DNA from: Glandiceps talaboti | Taxonomy: Eukaryota > Hemichordata > Enteropneusta > Spengelidae | Length of the DNA: 64,000 nt | NCBI RefSeq assembly: GCF_964340395.1 | Contig: NC_135555.1 | Location: forward strand, 20,793,947-20,857,946 | Direction of reading: 5' to 3' | Shown here: piece after piece, positions 58,840 through 64,000 of the stretch | How positions within the stretch are numbered: position 1 is the stretch's first letter | Layout: each line of letters starts with the position of its first letter | The notes under the pieces: generated by a model | Told to the model about the DNA's origin: nothing | Database searches by the model: none | The model's input: the letters and a program-made list of their open reading frames with translations, nothing else | Program-made: the position numbers and the translations under genes

Positions 58840-60500
58840 CGGAATAAATTTCTACAGAGGTTTGCATAGCAACGGTGATTTATTTCCTAGTATTTCGTCA
58901 TCTTTTGGTAAAGTTTGCTTGATTAAAAAACTACTGCAAAAGCGAAAGACAAGACTTCTCGAATGTGTTGAGATATTTATTACCCACACATCACCAATTG
59001 ATGTAGCCTTACAATATATTTCACAACGAGATTGACTGCAATTATATAACATTATTCTAAAGCCTTTAAATTAATTTTTAAAAAGTTTTCTTTCGAATAG
59101 TTGCAACTTTCCTGTCCCAGTTTGACATTTTTAAAACAAATATTTGTATTTAGGGGTATAAAATATATCCAATCATTCTTGAAGGATGAGAACTAAAAAT
59201 GTTCACCCTCACCCCCACCCATCCACATCCAATAGTAAAAATGTTCGCTATTCTGGCGAGAATCAAGTTGATCATCGAATTATATTGCCAATATTGAACT
59301 CGATAAAGATTGGGCCTCAACTACTGTTACAAGTTGATATCAAAATAAACCTAACGATAACCAGAATTTATCGACTCAACAAACTCCTGATAATTTGAAC
59401 CAAATGTAATATTTCGATTTGCATATTTCTTTTTCTATACCAGAAGTTGCTAGCCTAGCTAACTTTGAGTAGTATCACGCTACAGACCTTGCATTAGCTC
59501 TGGAAATATATGCTCCGAGAACATATATTATAAAAGGTTTATGGTAGGACTTCTCCCTTGTGAACTACATTCAGAACACACTCACTGTCTCAGTTTTCGG
59601 ACAGGGGTATATCAGTTGATTATGAAGATCATGAAGTACAAAAACATCATTCGGAATAAAGTTCTAGACAGGTTGGCATAGCAACGGTGATTTATTTCCA
59701 AGTATTTCTTCATCTTTTGGGAAAGATTTGCCCGAAAGAGCTACTTTTTAAAAACATTACTGTAAAAGCGAAAGGCAAGACTTCTAGAAGGTGTTGAAAT
59801 ATGTATTACCCACATATCAACAATTGGTGTGATGTAAAGATTGGCTACCATTTCTGCTGTTAATAATGTAGCCATACAAAATAATTAACCACGAGATTAA
59901 CTGCATTTATGCAATATTATTCTAAACATGGCTTTACTTGTTAAAAGTTTTCTTTCAAATACTTGCAACTTTCATGTCTTATTTCGACATTTAAAAAAAT
60001 GTAAGTATTTAGGGGTACCAAATAAATCCATTAAAAATCTTGAAGGATGAGTACTACCCCTCACCCCACCCACATCCAAAGTAAAAGAATTTAGTTTTTT
60101 TTATATTGCCCCTAACTGCTTTTAATACGATAGCTGCAATAGTAAAAATGTTCGCTATTCTGGCGAGAATCAGGTTGATCATCGAATTATATTGCAAATA
60201 TTAAACTCGATAAAGCTTGGAACTCAACTACTGTTACAAGTTGACATCAAAATAAACCTAACGATAAACAGAATGTATCGACTAAAAATTCTCCTGATAA
60301 TTTGAACCAAACATAATATTTCGATTTGCAGTAACGTTGAACAATGCAATTTCATGCAAGTGGCCTTTGATTAGCTCTGGAAATATGTACTCCGAGAACT
60401 CCGACAACGCCCGTAGGACGTGGTTTTAAGCATATATTATAAAAGGTTTATGATGGGACTTCTCCCGTGTGAACTATATTCAGAACACACTTGCTGTTTG
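58840..60500. repeat. Diverged tandem duplication, about 820-bp unit
   Basis: 58,840-59,600 and 59,655-60,500 align in order: ttcggaataaa(t/g)ttct, catagcaacggtgatttatt, attacccaca(c/t)atca, aagtttt(c)tttcga/aa, gttcgctattctggcgagaa, gttgatcatcgaattatatt, cttctccc(t/g)tgtgaacta, attcagaacacact. The second copy carries small insertions. Confidence 0.85.
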
Positions 60501-61073
60501 AGTTTCCAGACAGTGTTGTGTTAATTGAAGATGTTACATGCTGAAAACACTGACAAGACAATAACACACATTGCTCGGGTCCTTTATGACAGGCTTAAAA
60601 TCCACTAGTAAGAAATGCCACACCGATTGCTTTTTGTCTCAATAGTCGTGATTTCACACCACTTGCATTATTTTGAATACAGTACCCCAATATTGTATTC
60701 ACCATTACACTACAGTTTATTGTTTTGGCAAAAAAATGATTATGCACACTACCTACTTCAGGTAATATCACAGTCCAGGGTGGTGTACATCTGGACGTGT
60801 GAGAATAAGCATTGCCAATATCTGATCGCAATTATTCTCCTTAAAGATGGGTTACATACTGAGAAGTTATAAAAAAAACACCCATATTTCATAAAACTAC
60901 CATGTTATTTCGGAAAAGCATCATGAAAAAATACCAGATAGACTTATTATAAATTCTTTTCTGACGAGAAAGTACCGACATCGTCGTCCGTGTTTGTTAG
61001 ACTCATTTGAAATAACCAATATCAATGGTCTCGATACCAACAAACAGAAATTAATGTTAGAGCAAAGATTTAG
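60501..61073. other. No gene seen
   Basis: No supported feature. Confidence 0.45.
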
Positions 61074-61503
61074 TATCAACTGCTGTCTTTTTTCTTGACC
61101 GTACGCGTGAAAACAAGGCAATTCCGGAGAAAACAAGACCGATCGTGGGCAAGAGGTATCCGTCCGAAAACATGGTCAGTCCGAAAATTTGTGACAATGA
61201 GTGTAGCACACTCGCATCTACGTAAATTCGGAAACATAGTCTCCTATATAGAGTTTGTAAATGACTTGAACCACGTGTACAATCACTACATCATTCAAAC
61301 TGCTCAACAAGAATGTCAATTCGCAATGTGATGCCCCTCTCGCCACCTTAGAGATCGTGTTTTGCACTATGAGGCGTTAACATCGGGAGTGTATGATGGA
61401 TATGAACGATGGCGGGAAGTTACAGGAGATTTCAACTTTGAGACTGAAAGACTGTACAATATGTGGATTCATTTAACCAATAAAAGCTGTTTACATGTTT
61501 AAC
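61074..61503 (+). pseudogene. Interrupted reading frame of unknown origin
   Basis: One frame is open from 61,074 to 61,503 except for a single TGA at 61,329-61,331. It reads KTRQFRRKQDRSWARGIRPK, KFVTMSVAHSHLRKFGNIVS, NDLNHVYNHYIIQTAQQECQ, then after the stop RHLRDRVLHYEAL, YDGYERWREVTGDFNFETER, LYNMWIHLTNKSCLHV-stop. An AATAAA lies at about 61,481. Composition looks like real protein in both halves. I do not recognise the family. It could be a decayed gene, a retrocopy or a mobile-element fragment. Confidence 0.45.
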
Positions 61504-61574
61504 TTGTTTCAGTAATGTTTTCTACACAACTTGCCGAGTTTCATCCACATCGGCAATAACGTGATGGTACCTGC

Positions 61575-61870
61575 CAATAATTTTGTTTGCCAGATAATGA
61601 GCGAGCGCATAACCGACAGAGATTTTATATTTGTAGGTACAGTATTAAAAGCGCACACAACAGACGACAAGTTCCAAACCAAGGTTTGTCAGGTGACCCC
61701 TCATTCTGTTTTTCATGATTTCAACCGAGGACGGATTCATGTTTCTTCAACAGTGGGCCATATAAGGTCAGGATACCTGCCAATACATTTGTTTTGACTA
61801 ATCTGGACTCAGCGAGTACTTTGTGTGCACAGTAAAAGTGCACACAACAAACAACCAATCTGTAAACGGT
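61575..61870 (+). repeat. Diverged tandem repeat, about 210-bp period, two copies
   Basis: tgccaataattttgtttgcc, gcgagcgc, gtattaaaagcgcacacaac at 61,575-61,665 is echoed by tgccaatacatttgttttga, gcgagtac, agtaaaagtgcacacaacaa at 61,780-61,855. Confidence 0.6.
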
Positions 61871-61892
61871 GCGTGACTAACGACGTCCAAGT

Positions 61893-62130
61893 GAAATCCT
61901 AATCTATCCAGAGATGATTTGATTCGTTTTTGACGTAATTTCAAACCATGAATACGTTTTTAAGAAATCAACATTTGATATTACATGTGAATTTGGAACT
62001 TAGTGTTTCTGGTGTTGATATCGAAATTCGAACTTTCGTTTTTTGAAACGCAATCAAAATCACACCACAAACAACGTTTCACGTTTCAACGTTTTAATGG
62101 AAAGGTAGGGGCACCTTTTACTCGTACTAT
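61893..62130. repeat. Left arm of a large inverted repeat
   Basis: gaaatcctaatctatccaga, gatgatttgattcg, tttttgacgtaatttcaaac, catgaatacgttttta and later ggtaggggcacctttta are repeated in reverse at 63,775-64,000. The arms are about 85% similar by eye. Confidence 0.85.
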
Positions 62131-63774
62131 CTGCAGTTTCTTTGAAGTTTGCAGTTTGTTTACTAAAATGATATCAAAGCAAAGATCAAAGGAAAGCAAA
62201 GAAAAGTAACAGATACCATGGAATATGAACATTATCCTATTGGACGTCCTAAATGTACAAATAAAGTGTAAATTTGTAATCAATGTTTGGGGCGGGACCT
62301 CGTTTCTGGCGCATATTGCATGACTAACTGACACCAGCCATTCATCCACCCATACAGTGACGGTTGTTTGTACATTATACAAGAATTGTTTTTAGGTAGT
62401 GAGTTATCGTCGGCGTTATTTTTTCAATCAAATGTATTTATTGTGATGTCATACCGATGGTGTTATTAGTTTTAAAAAATTGTGTTGTGACCTAGACGGG
62501 GTGGGGAGGGGCCGGCTGCGTAACTAGACTGTGTAAAATAAAATCAGGTGACTCTGCTGAGACTTCCAAATCCAAACGGTAAACCCAAACTCTAGACATT
62601 CCACACACCCAAAAACTTACGGAGCTCGAGACCCTTGATCTATGTAATGCTTGAGACGGCACTTCGTATGATGAAATAGCTAAGGCCTGATCAAAACAAT
62701 TGATTATTTGAAAAATGAAATAATAACAATTGTAAGCAAATTTTGAGAATGCAACGAATTTTGTGAGCAAAATTTAAGTAAAATATACCCCTGAACTTGG
62801 GCAGGTCTTTCAAAAAATATTCCAACCTAGAAAAGAATGCCTTTTCTCATACTTAATGAGCACAACAAACCCACCCCTTTCCAGCACATTTTGGGTGAAT
62901 CGACTTAACATAGTCATTACTATACGTTTGTGGTAAATCTCAGACCACTATGAACACAAGGTTGCCCTGTCCCTGGACTTTCGTGCGATCGACCTGTTAG
63001 TACTACGAGCGAGCTTCGAACACAGCATGGCAATAGACTTGACACAGTGTAGCGAAAGATCACATTAATGAGATCTAATAAGCTTAGCGTCGTACATTCT
63101 TTCCCCATGCATGCGTCTCAGTTTTTCCATTTTTAAAAACACTGACAGATCTACCTAGATACAGATTATTGTTCGCTAAAATTTGAGGAGTGATTTTGAT
63201 TTAATGATTCCTGATAGGCTGATATCTATATTTGTACATGTCAGTCAAACTAGTTACGCCTACCTTGAGTGTAAAGTCTATTACAATACGTTCACCCATT
63301 GGTTGAAACTAAGATCATTCGCCATCTAATTAGTATTCAGTTTTTATCGTAACTCGCACACACCTGTGTGTAGTGTTAGACTTGATAAGGCTGAGATGGC
63401 GATGCGAATTCTCATCTACGGGGAGGTTTTCGAATTGAAAATGACACTAGTGTGTCGGCTGGTAAAATTGTCGACACCACATCCACTGCTGGTTGAAGAA
63501 TATACATAACGGTTTAAATCAGACAGGTCGTGTGGCAGGGGGACGCTATTTCACAAGCATAGAACATTTTTAAAACTTATGAAAAATATCATTAAACCAG
63601 TATTCTTACATAGTTTATTATACCCTAGGTGTGACAACCTCGTACTCAAAGTGGGGCTATCGATTTGTTGTGCCATGTCATGCCCGATGATCGACGGGAT
63701 ATTAACGAAGACGTACGGTTCGCTTCCCTACGATGTCTCTTTGATTCGAGCTTAGTGGCACAAATGTTGCAATA
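62131..63774. other. Spacer of the inverted repeat, no gene seen
   Basis: No transposase or other coding frame found; a cagaccact motif at 62,942. Confidence 0.45.
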
Positions 63775-64000
63775 ATGTAACGATAAAAAGTGCCCCTAAA
63801 AAGCTGAAGAAAGTGAAACACGGTTCATGCTTTGATTTTCGATGAGTCTCAAAAAACGAATGTTCATAAATCGATATCAACATCCAAAAACCAACTTCGA
63901 AATTACATGTATTTCTAAATGTCGATTGCTTAAAACGTATTCATGGTTTGAAATTACGTCAAAAATCGAATCATATCATCTCTGGATAGATTAGGATTTC
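63775..64000. repeat. Right arm of a large inverted repeat, reaches window edge
   Basis: Reverse complement of 61,893-62,130. The last window base corresponds to the first matched base of the left arm, so the arm may continue outside. Confidence 0.85.

Noticed and set aside
62492-62770. 92-codon minus-strand frame
   Set aside because: No domain, no splice context in phase with either gene, lies in the spacer of the inverted repeat.

Overview
This is eukaryotic nuclear DNA, almost certainly from a marine invertebrate animal (Bilateria). It has AT-rich sequence, long introns, canonical GT-AG splice sites, several decayed non-LTR retrotransposons, many foldback elements, and very heavy micro- and minisatellite content. 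I cannot name the species from sequence alone. Two protein-coding genes can be reconstructed, both on the minus strand.

(1) 1-10,186: the first seven coding exons of a microsomal cytochrome P450 of the CYP2/CYP17/CYP1 group (clan 2). The start codon is at 10,186-10,184. The model runs through the membrane anchor, the proline hinge, the C-helix WxxxR, the I-helix AGLDTT and the K-helix ExxR. It leaves the window at position 1, so the haem-binding cysteine exon is not visible. Its introns are filled with Helentron/HINE-like elements that carry a roughly 90-bp minisatellite, a short foldback element and microsatellites.

(2) 10.2-20.1 kb: intergenic sequence containing foldback elements (one family nested with a clear 9-bp target duplication), 3' remnants of three non-LTR retrotransposons and a short interstitial telomere-like tract.

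(3) 20,181-58,694 (and probably beyond): pieces of what looks like one long minus-strand gene. In transcription order it has four lysine-rich phase-0 exons (58.6, 56.6, 55.4, 54.8 kb), a Tyr/Asp-rich bridging exon that changes phase from 0 to 1 (52.1 kb), a series of phase-1 LDL-receptor class A (LDLa) exons (50.9, 42.6, 41.4, 35.6, 32.0, 28.4, 25.6, 22.4 kb), and a lysine-rich terminal exon with stop codon and polyadenylation signals (20.2 kb). Every exon junction is phase-compatible.

The most unusual part is 22.5-35.3 kb. This is a young tandem array of about 2.8-3.6-kb units, each with one LDLa exon and two or three roughly 780-bp subunits. Every subunit carries a 9-nt phase-1 microexon candidate (ACTATTATG), flanked by a perfect TACTAAC branch-point motif, a polypyrimidine tract, a CAG acceptor and a GTAAGTG donor. 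If spliced, it would place a variable number of Asp-Tyr-Tyr triplets between LDLa domains. Thirteen identical copies are visible. The last two array units are almost identical, so the array is recent and probably varies between individuals.

(4) 58.7-64 kb: a diverged 0.8-kb tandem duplication, an interrupted plus-strand reading frame of unknown origin, and one arm pair of a large inverted repeat that reaches the window edge.
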